This document shows, piece after piece, positions 53,984-62,660 of a stretch of DNA of 64,000 bases; position 1 is the stretch's first letter, and the number at the start of each line of letters is the position of its first letter. The notes under the pieces are model-generated. The model saw only the letters and a list, made by a program, of their open reading frames with translations, ran no database searches and was not told where the DNA came from. Both the position numbers and the translations under genes were made by a program. The DNA comes from Pseudoselenomonas ruminis (lineage in GTDB: Bacteria; Bacillota; Negativicutes; Selenomonadales; Selenomonadaceae): the NCBI RefSeq assembly GCF_008271295.1, contig NZ_VTOY01000002.1:124001-188000 (forward strand), read 5' to 3'.

Positions 53984-54703
53984 TCAAAGGGTGAAGTTCT
54001 CACCCAGATAAAATTTCTTGGCGATTGGGCTGCTCGCAATCGTCTGGCTGTCGCCTTCCAGCAGGATTTTGCCTTCGCTCAAAATATAAGCGCGGTCAAC
54101 AATCTGCAAGGTCTCACGGACATTGTGGTCCGTGATCAGGATGCCCATGCCACGCTGGCGAAGGTATTGGATGATATCCTGGATATCGGCAACGGCCAGC
54201 GGGTCTACGCCCGCAAAGGGCTCATCGAGCAGGATAAACTGCGGCTCAAGTGCCAAACAGCGGGCAATCTCAACGCGGCGTCTTTCACCGCCGGAAAGCT
54301 CCGTACCCTTGCGCTCCTGAACGTGTCCGATATGGAACTCTTCGATGAGTTCCTCGTATTTTGCCTGCTGTTCCGCCGGAGACAATTTCGTCGTCTCGAG
54401 AATTGCCATGATGTTTTCCCGAACGGTCAGTTTGCGGAAAATCGAAGCTTCCTGTGTCAGGTAACTGATACCGAGTTCCGCCCGCTTATACATCGGCGAA
54501 CTCGTGATATCAATGTCCGAAAGGTATACTTCACCGGACGTCGGATGCTCAAGTCCCACAATCATATAAAACGTCGTCGTTTTACCGGCACCATTCGGAC
54601 CGAGAAGGCCAACAATCTCACCTTTCTCTACGCGCAGGGAAACACGGTTTACCGCTGTGCGTTCCTTAAATTTCTTTACCAGATTCTTCGCTTCGATATG
54701 CAA
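53984..54703 (-). CDS. lptB: LPS export ABC transporter ATP-binding protein
   Basis: 239-residue ATPase of the Lpt machine. Walker [15 protein letters not shown]-loop [17 protein letters not shown], signature [15 protein letters not shown] and Walker [16 protein letters not shown] are LptB-typical. It is 14 bases before lptF. Confidence 0.98.
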   Translation of the reverse strand: MHIEAKNLVKKFKERTAVNRVSLRVEKGEIVGLLGPNGAGKTTTFYMIVGLEHPTSGEVYLSDIDITSSPMYKRAELGISYLTQEASIFRKLTVRENIMAILETTKLSPAEQQAKYEELIEEFHIGHVQERKGTELSGGERRRVEIARCLALEPQFILLDEPFAGVDPLAVADIQDIIQYLRQRGMGILITDHNVRETLQIVDRAYILSEGKILLEGDSQTIASSPIAKKFYLGENFTL

Positions 54704-54739
54704 AGCCCTAACCCTCCAACAAGATATAAGATATACTGC

Positions 54740-55426
54740 TTATTTTACCTTAGCAGACCCATCACTCGCAAGGTAAATCGTCAAACGATTGCTCTTCATG
54801 GAATTGTTTCCCTGAACAGCCCAGGCATTGCCCGTCACTACTACACGGCCCTGCTCCTTGCCATAATAATCCATTTTGTCACCGCCGGCTTCCATGTCCT
54901 TCGGCTGGCTCACGAGATGTGCGTTGCCTGTACCAACATAGTGAGCATCATCGAGCCAGCCTTCCAGCCGGCTCGCCGTAAACGTGCCATCGGCACTGGA
55001 AATCGTACCGCCGGATGCAATCAGCACATATTTGTTCCGGTTCGGGTAGTAATCCACCTGCTCACCGCTGAAGCTCTTATCGCCCTGCGTGCCATAAACA
55101 CCACCAGTTGCCAGCATGTGGTTCTGTCCATCCGTCACGACTTTTGCACAGGTAATGCGCGTGTCATCGGTTGTCGCAACGACATTGCCCTCGACCGAAC
55201 CTTCCTGCGTCTTGGTGTTATACGTCGCCCGCTGGCCCGTAACGCGGGAATTGCCGCGCACCATCGTCACACCGCCATCGGCAGCTGCCAGCCCCGTGCT
55301 CATATCGTATTCAACCGTATCGGCATTGAGTTCTGCCGGCTCGCCTGCGGCACTAAGCCCCTGCATTGGCAGGACCGCGCTGACGGCTAATGCCAGCAAT
55401 ATCGTTTTCACTTTGCTCGTTCTCAT
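54740..55426 (-). CDS. lptA: LptA/OstA-like periplasmic LPS transport protein
   Basis: A signal peptide (cleavage near LSAAG) precedes about 200 residues of beta-jellyroll repeats of the OstA family (AELNADTVEYDMSTGLAAADGG, MVRGNSRVTGQRATY, GNVVATTDDTRITC). It bridges LptC to the outer-membrane LptD. It overlaps lptC by 4 bases. Confidence 0.9.
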   Translation of the reverse strand: MRTSKVKTILLALAVSAVLPMQGLSAAGEPAELNADTVEYDMSTGLAAADGGVTMVRGNSRVTGQRATYNTKTQEGSVEGNVVATTDDTRITCAKVVTDGQNHMLATGGVYGTQGDKSFSGEQVDYYPNRNKYVLIASGGTISSADGTFTASRLEGWLDDAHYVGTGNAHLVSQPKDMEAGGDKMDYYGKEQGRVVVTGNAWAVQGNNSMKSNRLTIYLASDGSAKVK

Positions 55427-55974
55427 TCGCTAGTTCCTCCCTTGACAAGGTGTGCCTTGCCGATAATCTTGATTTTATTGAAGCCGTCCGTGCTCTCGAT
55501 GCGGTCACCGGAGGCTTTCATATCATCTTTTACGGCAGTCGCATCACCGACAGCTGCCAGCAATTCATCCTTGGCCGTCCAGCGGAGTTCTTTACTCGAA
55601 AGCTTCGCCCCATCGCTGGTCGTGATGGCGACGTTGCCCGTGATGGCAATATCCTTGGTCGCATCGTCATAATTTCCGCCATCCGCATGAATTTCAACGG
55701 TGCGGCCATCTTTGGCGTAAAATTTGCCGGTAAGCGTCTCAAAGGTAACATTCTTCGTCTCCACATCCACCTGGATATGTTCGGCCGTCAATTCCCAAAT
55801 GGTGCGGCCATCCTTTTCCTCGCGGATGGTGTTGCCGTCATACGTCATTACCTTAGTGTCCTGCGACGTTTCCGTTGGCTTTGGTGCCTCTGGTACGGTT
55901 GCCACCGCCCAGATTACCAGTGCGGCAAACGCAGCAATACCAAGGGCCAGCAAAATCTTGTTTCGCTTGCTCAT
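55423..55974 (-). CDS. lptC: LPS export protein LptC
   Basis: 183 residues: one N-terminal membrane helix (ILLALGIAAFAALVIWAVA) and a periplasmic jellyroll domain (IRWELTAEHIQVDV-like IWELTAEHIQVDVETKNV, FYAKDGRTVEIHADGG). Coupled by 4-base overlaps to lpxL upstream and lptA downstream. Confidence 0.92.
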   Translation of the reverse strand: MSKRNKILLALGIAAFAALVIWAVATVPEAPKPTETSQDTKVMTYDGNTIREEKDGRTIWELTAEHIQVDVETKNVTFETLTGKFYAKDGRTVEIHADGGNYDDATKDIAITGNVAITTSDGAKLSSKELRWTAKDELLAAVGDATAVKDDMKASGDRIESTDGFNKIKIIGKAHLVKGGTSE

Positions 55975-56885
55975 TTATCTGCCCCCTGTGACTTGACCGT
56001 ATGATGTTTGCCGGTCTTCTGCTCTTCGGGCGGCGTATTCCAGCGCTTCTGGAACCACAGCCACTGCGTCGGATTGTCACGGATGACCTGCTCGACGATT
56101 TTCGTCATGCGCGCAGTAAAATCAAAGAGGTCCTTATCCGTATCGCCCGTATCCTCATACCGCATGATTTCCCCAACAAGCACTTTATGCTTGCCGTTAG
56201 GCTGGCGGATGATGAAGGCCGGCACCACCGGTGAATTGAATTTATGCGCAAAAACGGCAGCGCCCATCGGCGTCGAGGCAATCTTGCCTAAAAACGGCAG
56301 GAAAGCACCGCCTGGGCCGCCATCCTGGTCCGACAGAAAGCCGAGGATTTTTCCCTGGCGAAGCGCACGGGCTGCCGATAAGAGTTCGCTGGTACCACGG
56401 GAGAAAATCTCCACATGAATGGTCTTGCGAAGGTCGTTTAACGCATTGGTGTATTGCATATTCGGCTGCGGCTTGGCAATTGCCGTGACCGGCAGGCCGT
56501 TTAACGTAAACGAAGCCGAAAGCCATTCCCAGGTACCGATATGTCCCGTGACGATTACGACGCCTTTCTTTTCGGCCAGCGCCTCTTTGAGGCGCTCCAA
56601 ATGGTCGATTTCGATATACTGCTCAAAATTCTTCTCGTTAAGATGCGGCATATAGAGGATTTCCAATACATTGCGCGCGAGATTCACAAATGACTCCCGC
56701 ACGACCTTGCGGGCCTCATCTTCCGAGAGATTGAGTGCTGGCATCATCTGGGCCACGGCCCGCTCCCGCTCCTTTTTTACCAGGAGATAATAGAGATTGC
56801 CAAGCACCCGGCCAGCTGCCATGAGCAGACCGTACGGCAAATGACATACCAGCCAGCTCATGAACATCACAAATTTATAATGCAT
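55971..56885 (-). CDS. lpxL: Lipid A biosynthesis acyltransferase (LpxL/HtrB family)
   Basis: Adds a secondary acyl chain to Kdo-lipid A at the inner membrane. 304 residues, one N-terminal hydrophobic segment, the catalytic HX4E motif in VIVTGHIGTWEW, then GFLSDQDGGPGGAFLPFLGK, and the late NPTQWLWFQKRWNTPP. Four-base overlap with lptC. It is 40 bases after kdsC. Confidence 0.95.
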   Translation of the reverse strand: MHYKFVMFMSWLVCHLPYGLLMAAGRVLGNLYYLLVKKERERAVAQMMPALNLSEDEARKVVRESFVNLARNVLEILYMPHLNEKNFEQYIEIDHLERLKEALAEKKGVVIVTGHIGTWEWLSASFTLNGLPVTAIAKPQPNMQYTNALNDLRKTIHVEIFSRGTSELLSAARALRQGKILGFLSDQDGGPGGAFLPFLGKIASTPMGAAVFAHKFNSPVVPAFIIRQPNGKHKVLVGEIMRYEDTGDTDKDLFDFTARMTKIVEQVIRDNPTQWLWFQKRWNTPPEEQKTGKHHTVKSQGADK

Positions 56886-56925
56886 GGATTACGTTCCCCC
56901 AACTACTTGATTCACTACTTAATGG

Positions 56926-57492
56926 TTACTGCGCCAGCCCCTCGTTCTTGACCGGAGCCGCTGCATAAAAATCCTCGATAAGCGCCTGCCACTTGCCCTG
57001 CGCCTTCAGGATAAATTCGATGAGCTCGCGGACGGCACCACGGCCCCCCGGATAGCTTGACGTAAGCAATGCTTCCTGACGGACCTCAGCCACGGCATCG
57101 CCTACGGCCATCGGCAGCCCCACCTGCAAGAGTATCGGCAAGTCGATAAGGTCATCGCCGATATAACCGATTTCCTCATCGCGCAGCCCTAATTTCTCTT
57201 TGAGTTCCTGATAGGCAGTCCGCTTGTCGAGCTTGCCCTGGAATACTTCCGAAATGTGAAGCTCACCGGCACGGAAAGCCACCTGTTTCGATGTCCGGCC
57301 AGTGATAATTGCCGTCTTGATGCCGGCTTTATGGGCCAGCGTAATGCCAAGCCCATCACGGCAGAAAAATGGCTTATAGAGTTCACCTTCGACGCCAATG
57401 TAAATACCGCCGTCCGTCAGGACACCATCGACATCAAAAATAATCAGTTTGATGCGTTCTGCCCGTTCGAGGGCACCACATTTCTGGTCCAT
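56926..57492 (-). CDS. kdsC: 3-deoxy-D-manno-octulosonate 8-phosphate phosphatase
   Basis: HAD-superfamily tetrameric phosphatase releasing Kdo from Kdo-8-P. 188 residues with LIIFDVDGVLTDGGIYIG, TAIITGRTSKQVAFRA, the Lys in QGKLDKRTAYQELKEK and YIGDDLIDLPIL. Starts at the ATG of MDQKC, 9 bases from GGAG and 1 base after the kdsD stop; a longer TTG start would overlap kdsD. Confidence 0.96.
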   Translation of the reverse strand: MDQKCGALERAERIKLIIFDVDGVLTDGGIYIGVEGELYKPFFCRDGLGITLAHKAGIKTAIITGRTSKQVAFRAGELHISEVFQGKLDKRTAYQELKEKLGLRDEEIGYIGDDLIDLPILLQVGLPMAVGDAVAEVRQEALLTSSYPGGRGAVRELIEFILKAQGKWQALIEDFYAAAPVKNEGLAQ

Positions 57493-57493
57493 A

Positions 57494-58468
57494 TCAAACA
57501 ACTCCTTGACGTAAGAGGTCGGTCAGGTGGACAATGCCTACCGGATTATGGTCGTCATCCACTACCGGCAAAACGGTAACCGGACGCGGCTTGTGTTTCT
57601 CCATAACGGAGAGGGCCGAAGCTGCCAAAGCGTCCTCCCGGATCATCAGCGGATTCTCGAACATGATATTGTGCACCGGCTCGTCGAGGAATTTGTAATC
57701 CTTAGCCAGTGCGCGGCGAATGATTCCATCGGTGATGAGACCGACGAATTTGCCGTTTTCATCCACTACCGAAGCAGCACCGAGGCCCTTGTCGGTCATG
57801 ATAAAGAGTGCATCTTTGGCCGTCTTATCCTGCGATACAACCGGATTGTCTTCCCCGGTATGCATGACATTGGAAACCTTCAGCAGCAGGCGGCGTCCCA
57901 GTGCTCCGCCCGGATGGAACAGGGCAAAATCCTGGCTGGTGAAATTGCGCACCGACATCAGCGCCACAGCCATGGCATCGCCCATGGCAAGCGTTGCCGT
58001 CGTGCTGGCCGTCGGAGCCAGTCCCAAGGGGCAGGCTTCCTTCTCTACGCCGATATCGATGAAATAATCGCTGTTCTTGCCGAGCTGGGATTCACGCCGG
58101 CCGCTCATGGCGATAATCTTGGCGCCAATGCGGCGGATAATCGGCAGGATATTGACGATTTCCGACGATTCGCCACTGTTGCTGATGGCGATGACGACAT
58201 CGTCCTCCGTAACCATACCCAAATCGCCATGAAACGCCTCCGCCGGATGCATGAAGAACGACGGCGTTCCCGTGCTGGCGAAGGTAGCGGCAATCTTGCG
58301 GCCGACATGGCCGGATTTGCCCATACCCGTAACAATAACACGGGCCGGACAATCCAAAATGCACTGCACCGCCGCCATGAACTCATCGTCAATGCGTTCC
58401 TTGAGCTTCAATACCGCATCGGCCTCAATTTCCAGCGTCTCGATGGCCTTTTCTTTTACCTTTATCAC
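57494..58468 (-). CDS. kdsD: Arabinose-5-phosphate isomerase
   Basis: Converts ribulose-5-P to arabinose-5-P, the first step to Kdo. N-terminal SIS domain (VIVTGMGKSGHVGRKIAATFASTGTPS, ISNSGESSEI) and two CBS domains at the C-terminus. I use the GTG start (VIKVKEKA), 9 bases from AAGGGG, giving 324 residues, the normal length; an upstream TTG is possible but less well placed. Confidence 0.96.
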   Translation of the reverse strand: MIKVKEKAIETLEIEADAVLKLKERIDDEFMAAVQCILDCPARVIVTGMGKSGHVGRKIAATFASTGTPSFFMHPAEAFHGDLGMVTEDDVVIAISNSGESSEIVNILPIIRRIGAKIIAMSGRRESQLGKNSDYFIDIGVEKEACPLGLAPTASTTATLAMGDAMAVALMSVRNFTSQDFALFHPGGALGRRLLLKVSNVMHTGEDNPVVSQDKTAKDALFIMTDKGLGAASVVDENGKFVGLITDGIIRRALAKDYKFLDEPVHNIMFENPLMIREDALAASALSVMEKHKPRPVTVLPVVDDDHNPVGIVHLTDLLRQGVV

Positions 58469-58523
58469 AAGTCTTTTCCCCTTATGCAAAAATCATTCAA
58501 TCTCTATGGTCTATTGTCAGGCA

Positions 58524-59354
58524 TCAGCCTTTAAACTTCTTGCGCACGATTTCGTGGATAGCTACGGCATCCTTCAGAAGGTCTTCCAGCTTGTCCAGAT
58601 AAACCATGTTGGCACCATCCGAGAGCGCCTCTTCCGGATTGTCGTGAACTTCCAGGAACAGCGCATCGATACCAGCACCGACAGCCGCGCGAACGAGGAA
58701 TTCCACATATTCGCGGTTGCCAGCCGAAGTCGTGCCATTGCCGCCCGGCAGCTGTACGCTGTGAGTGCCGTCCATGACGACCGGATAGCCGAAAGAACGC
58801 ATAATCGGCAGCGAGCGCATATCCACGACCAGATTGTTGTAACCGAACGATGCGCCGCGCTCCGTCAGCATAATCTGCTCACAGCCGCTCTCGTGAAGTT
58901 TGTCCACGACATTGCGCATATCTTTCGGTGCCAGGAACTGACCCTTTTTGACGTTTACGACGCGACCCGTCTGGGCAGCGGCATGGAGAAGGTCCGTCTG
59001 GCGGCACAGGAAGGCCGGAATCTGCAGGATGTCAGCAACTTTAGCGACCGGCTCAGCCTGATACGTCTCATGAATATCCGTAACCACCGGAACCTGCAGC
59101 TCCTCTTTAATCTGCTGCAGCATCTCCAGGCCTTTTTCCATGCCCGGTCCACGGAAGCTGTGGAAGGAGGAACGATTTGCCTTGTCAAAGGAAGCCTTGA
59201 ACACATAGTTGATATCCAGGCGCTCACAGATCTCCTTGATGGTGCGGCCAATCAGCAGGCAGCGGTCCATTTCCTCCAACACGCAAGGGCCAGCCAGCAG
59301 CGTCAGTTTCTCGCCGCCGCCAATTTCAAAATTTCCCACTTTAACCTTATTCAT
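58524..59354 (-). CDS. kdsA: 3-deoxy-8-phosphooctulonate synthase
   Basis: Condenses arabinose-5-P and PEP into Kdo-8-P. 276-residue TIM barrel with [60 protein letters not shown] and [18 protein letters not shown]. The Cys in [10 protein letters not shown] is conserved in both classes and does not settle metal dependence. Confidence 0.98.
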   Translation of the reverse strand: MNKVKVGNFEIGGGEKLTLLAGPCVLEEMDRCLLIGRTIKEICERLDINYVFKASFDKANRSSFHSFRGPGMEKGLEMLQQIKEELQVPVVTDIHETYQAEPVAKVADILQIPAFLCRQTDLLHAAAQTGRVVNVKKGQFLAPKDMRNVVDKLHESGCEQIMLTERGASFGYNNLVVDMRSLPIMRSFGYPVVMDGTHSVQLPGGNGTTSAGNREYVEFLVRAAVGAGIDALFLEVHDNPEEALSDGANMVYLDKLEDLLKDAVAIHEIVRKKFKG

Positions 59355-59384
59355 ATTCGTCTCTCCTTTATAAAGAATTTACAT

Positions 59385-60116
59385 TTACAACGCCAGGTTG
59401 CGATAGATTTCATTAACTTTTTCCAGGTCTTCCGCCGTATCGACGCCTACAAATTTTGCCTTGGTTTCCACCACTTTGATGCGGTAGCCGTTTTCCAGTG
59501 CCCGCAGCTGTTCCAGGGACTCGGCGGACTCTAACGGCGTGGATTCCATCTTGGCATATTGCAGCAGGAAATCGCGTTTATAGGCATAAATCCCGATGTG
59601 CTTATAAACCGGGCAGCCTTCATGACGCGGATAGGGCATCAGCGAACGGGAGAAGTACAGCGCATAGCCATTCTTGTCCGTTACGACCTTGACGTTATTG
59701 GGATTCGTCTTCTCTTCCTCATCGGTAATCTCCGTCTTGACCGTAGCCATCTGGAGATTGTCATCATGGTCAAACACGCCTGCCAGTTCATCAATGAGCG
59801 CTGGCTCGATGAGCGGTTCATCGCCCTGCACATTGATGATGAGGTCTGCCTCCGGGAAAGAGGCAGCTACCTCAGCCAGGCGGTCTGTTCCCGTCGGATG
59901 GTCTTTCCGTGTCATCATCGCCTGACCGCCATGCTCCGTTACGGCCGTCAGGATGCGCTCGTCATCCGTAGCGACGATTGTCTGGCTGACTTTCTTCGCT
60001 TTTGAGGCACGGTCGTAAACGCGGCAAATCATCGGTTTGCCGGCAATATCTTTGAGCGGTTTGCCCGGCAGTCTCGTCGAAGCGAAACGAGCCGGTATGA
60101 CACATAATACATTCAT
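59385..60116 (-). CDS. kdsB: 3-deoxy-manno-octulosonate cytidylyltransferase
   Basis: Activates Kdo to CMP-Kdo. 243 residues with CVIPARFASTRLPGKPL, ATDDERILTAV, NVQGDEPLIEPALID and HIGIYAYKRDFLLQY. Started at MNVLCVIPAR, because the ATG four codons upstream touches the AAAGGA site while this one is about 11 bases away. Confidence 0.97.
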   Translation of the reverse strand: MNVLCVIPARFASTRLPGKPLKDIAGKPMICRVYDRASKAKKVSQTIVATDDERILTAVTEHGGQAMMTRKDHPTGTDRLAEVAASFPEADLIINVQGDEPLIEPALIDELAGVFDHDDNLQMATVKTEITDEEEKTNPNNVKVVTDKNGYALYFSRSLMPYPRHEGCPVYKHIGIYAYKRDFLLQYAKMESTPLESAESLEQLRALENGYRIKVVETKAKFVGVDTAEDLEKVNEIYRNLAL

Positions 60117-60152
60117 GGATTGTACCATCCTTTCATGAGCATTTCCTTAAGA

Positions 60153-62642
60153 TTAACGGGGACCAAGCTTTTCGGTCAGCCGTTTTTCCAGCAGCTGGCG
60201 GAATTCTTCGCTGCCCTGCTGGAACCGGACCTCCACGCAGATGACATACACGGGGATGTCCATGCCGGCCTGAATGATTTCAGCCGGTACCTTGACGGCA
60301 TCCTTCTCGGTGATGACAATTGCCTCGGCTCCCATATTTTTCGCCTGCTGCAGGATATCTTTCATCTCCTGCATGTTGTAATCGTGATGGTCCGGATAGC
60401 GCAGGCTCTCGATGATGACAACACCGAGGTCCGAAAGCGTCTGCTCAAACGAAGCAGGGTTTCCGATAGCCGATACTGCCATTATCTTTTTGCCGCGCAT
60501 CTGGTCTACTTCAATACCATCACCGGCGATATCCACGTACCAATCCGACAATGGGATAAAGCAGCGTGGCTGATGGATGCTCTCAAGTATCTGAGCATCC
60601 GTATTATTCTTCCGGACGGTCTCGCGGATGTATTCGCAAGACCCTTCGGCTGCCTGGTCAACTTTGGTCATCAGGCAGACATCGGCACGGCTGATATGCG
60701 AAACCGGCTCGCGCAGCGTACCGCGCGGCAGGATATAACCATTGCCAAATACGTTTACCGCATCGACGAGCAAAATGTCCATATCGCGTTCGAGCTGCCA
60801 ATGCTGATAGCCATCATCGAGGATTGCCACTTCCGCACCAAAATGCTCAATCGCGTATTTACCCGTAAGCGAACGATCAGCACCGATGAGAACCGGCACA
60901 TTCGGCAGATGTTTGGCCAGCATGAAGGCTTCATCGCCGGCTTCGGCAGCACTCATATGCAGGCGCTTGCCGTCGGACACAATACCGACCTTTCCATGCC
61001 ACTTGGCCCGATAGCCGCGGTTCAGAATGACGACATGATAGCCCATATTGCGGATATCGGTGGCCAGCCGCTGTGCCGTTGGCGTCTTACCCGTGCCGCC
61101 AACCGTCACGTTGCCAAGGCTGATGACGAAGCAGTCAAGCTTGCGATGGGAAAATATCCCTACGCGATAGCCGGCCAGTTTGAGATTCACCAGCCCGGCA
61201 TAAATCACGGAAAATACATAGAGTATTCCCATGATGATATGCATAAAGAAGCCATGAACTTCCTTGCTGTGTACCAAATCGATAAAATACGTCTGGAAAT
61301 TGTCGATTTTTTGCGTAGCCCGGGCACGCTGGCGATTTTCCGGACAGCTTTCATAGGCTTCAAGCATCTCACGCAGAATGACAGCTGATTTGCGCGATGC
61401 CCCCTTGTTTTCATTGACGATAGCGAGGGTCTCAGCCTCCATGCGGGCGCGGTGTTCCGGTTCGTCGAAAAGACGCACGACTTCTTCGGCCAGCTCCTGT
61501 TCATTGTTTACCGTGATGCAGGCATCGCGGTTCTTGAACAAGGCATGTGTGTCCTTAAAGTTAAACATGTTATGGCCAACGATAATCGCCTTGCCATGTG
61601 CCGCCGGCTCCAAAATATTGTGGCCGCCATGCGGTATCAGGCTGCCGCCTACATAGACCACATCGCCGACGCTGTATACTTTTCCCAGTTCGCCGATGGT
61701 GTCGAGAATGACGATATCTTCGTTATGGGATTCCTCCTGCTGGAGTTTCGTGCGGGTAGTTACCGTAAAACCTGCTTTCTTGCAGAGGTGAATGACCTCC
61801 TGCGTGCGGAGCAGTTCACGCGGGGCAATTACCAGCTTAGCGCCGCGGTGTTTCTCACGGACTGCCTTAAAGGCTTTCAGCACAAAATCCTCTTCCCCGC
61901 GATGGGTGGAACCAGCCAGGAAGATTCCTTCGTTCTCCGTAAGCCCCATCTCCCGGATAATCTGTGCCTTTTCCTCGGCGCTGACATCCGTATAGGTCTG
62001 GTCGAACTTCGTGTTGCCGGTAACCGTAACCAGCTCCGGCGGCGCTCCGAGCCGCATGATGTAGTCCGCATCGATCTGGGACTGCATGGCGAACTTCTTC
62101 ACGGTGCCAATCATTTCCGTCAGCAGACTGTGGAGATGTTTGTACTGCTTGACGCTCCGGTCGCTGATGCGGCCGTTGACCATCATGACGGGAATGTGCA
62201 GCTGGCGGGCCGTTTTCAGGAAGTTCGGCCAAAGTTCCGTCTCAACCGGCAGGAATACCCGCGGATGAATGCGGCGCAGTACATGTCCGGCCAAAAACGG
62301 CAAGTCAAGCGGAAAATAAATGATGGAATCCGCATCCTTGATGATGCGGTTGGCCATCTCATAACCACTGGTCGTTACTACCGACACGAGGATGGGGCTC
62401 GTCGGAAATTCCTTGCGGAATTCCTTGATGAGCGGACTCGTCGCCACAATCTCACCCACGGAGGCAGCATGTACCCAGATACAATGCTTCTTGGCCACTT
62501 TTTCCAAAGCATGTTCGGGAAAGAAACCAAGGCTCTGCCGGATTCGCATCACAAATCCCTTTTCACGAATCGATCGCACCATGAAAACGGGAATAATCAT
62601 GATGGCGACAATAATCGCCAAGATATTGTAGAGTATCTGCAT
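60153..62642 (-). CDS. waaA-lpxK: Fusion of Kdo transferase (WaaA) and lipid A 4'-kinase (LpxK)
   Basis: A single 829-residue frame. Residues 1-440 are WaaA: N-terminal membrane anchor, the catalytic Glu in ASVGEIVATSP (about 64), LPVETELWPN, FLAGSTHRGEED and GGSLIPHGGHNILEP. From about 460 comes LpxK: a second hydrophobic anchor (GILYVFSVIYAGL), Walker A GGTGKTP (515-521), LNRGYR, GDEAFMLAKHL, ILDDGYQHW and ITEKDAVKV. The kinase normally acts just before the Kdo transfer, so the fusion joins consecutive steps at the inner-leaflet surface. No frameshift is seen at the junction. Whether it adds one or two Kdo is unknown. Confidence 0.96.
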   Translation of the reverse strand: MQILYNILAIIVAIMIIPVFMVRSIREKGFVMRIRQSLGFFPEHALEKVAKKHCIWVHAASVGEIVATSPLIKEFRKEFPTSPILVSVVTTSGYEMANRIIKDADSIIYFPLDLPFLAGHVLRRIHPRVFLPVETELWPNFLKTARQLHIPVMMVNGRISDRSVKQYKHLHSLLTEMIGTVKKFAMQSQIDADYIMRLGAPPELVTVTGNTKFDQTYTDVSAEEKAQIIREMGLTENEGIFLAGSTHRGEEDFVLKAFKAVREKHRGAKLVIAPRELLRTQEVIHLCKKAGFTVTTRTKLQQEESHNEDIVILDTIGELGKVYSVGDVVYVGGSLIPHGGHNILEPAAHGKAIIVGHNMFNFKDTHALFKNRDACITVNNEQELAEEVVRLFDEPEHRARMEAETLAIVNENKGASRKSAVILREMLEAYESCPENRQRARATQKIDNFQTYFIDLVHSKEVHGFFMHIIMGILYVFSVIYAGLVNLKLAGYRVGIFSHRKLDCFVISLGNVTVGGTGKTPTAQRLATDIRNMGYHVVILNRGYRAKWHGKVGIVSDGKRLHMSAAEAGDEAFMLAKHLPNVPVLIGADRSLTGKYAIEHFGAEVAILDDGYQHWQLERDMDILLVDAVNVFGNGYILPRGTLREPVSHISRADVCLMTKVDQAAEGSCEYIRETVRKNNTDAQILESIHQPRCFIPLSDWYVDIAGDGIEVDQMRGKKIMAVSAIGNPASFEQTLSDLGVVIIESLRYPDHHDYNMQEMKDILQQAKNMGAEAIVITEKDAVKVPAEIIQAGMDIPVYVICVEVRFQQGSEEFRQLLEKRLTEKLGPR

Positions 62643-62660
62643 ATCTCTATCTTTCCCTTC

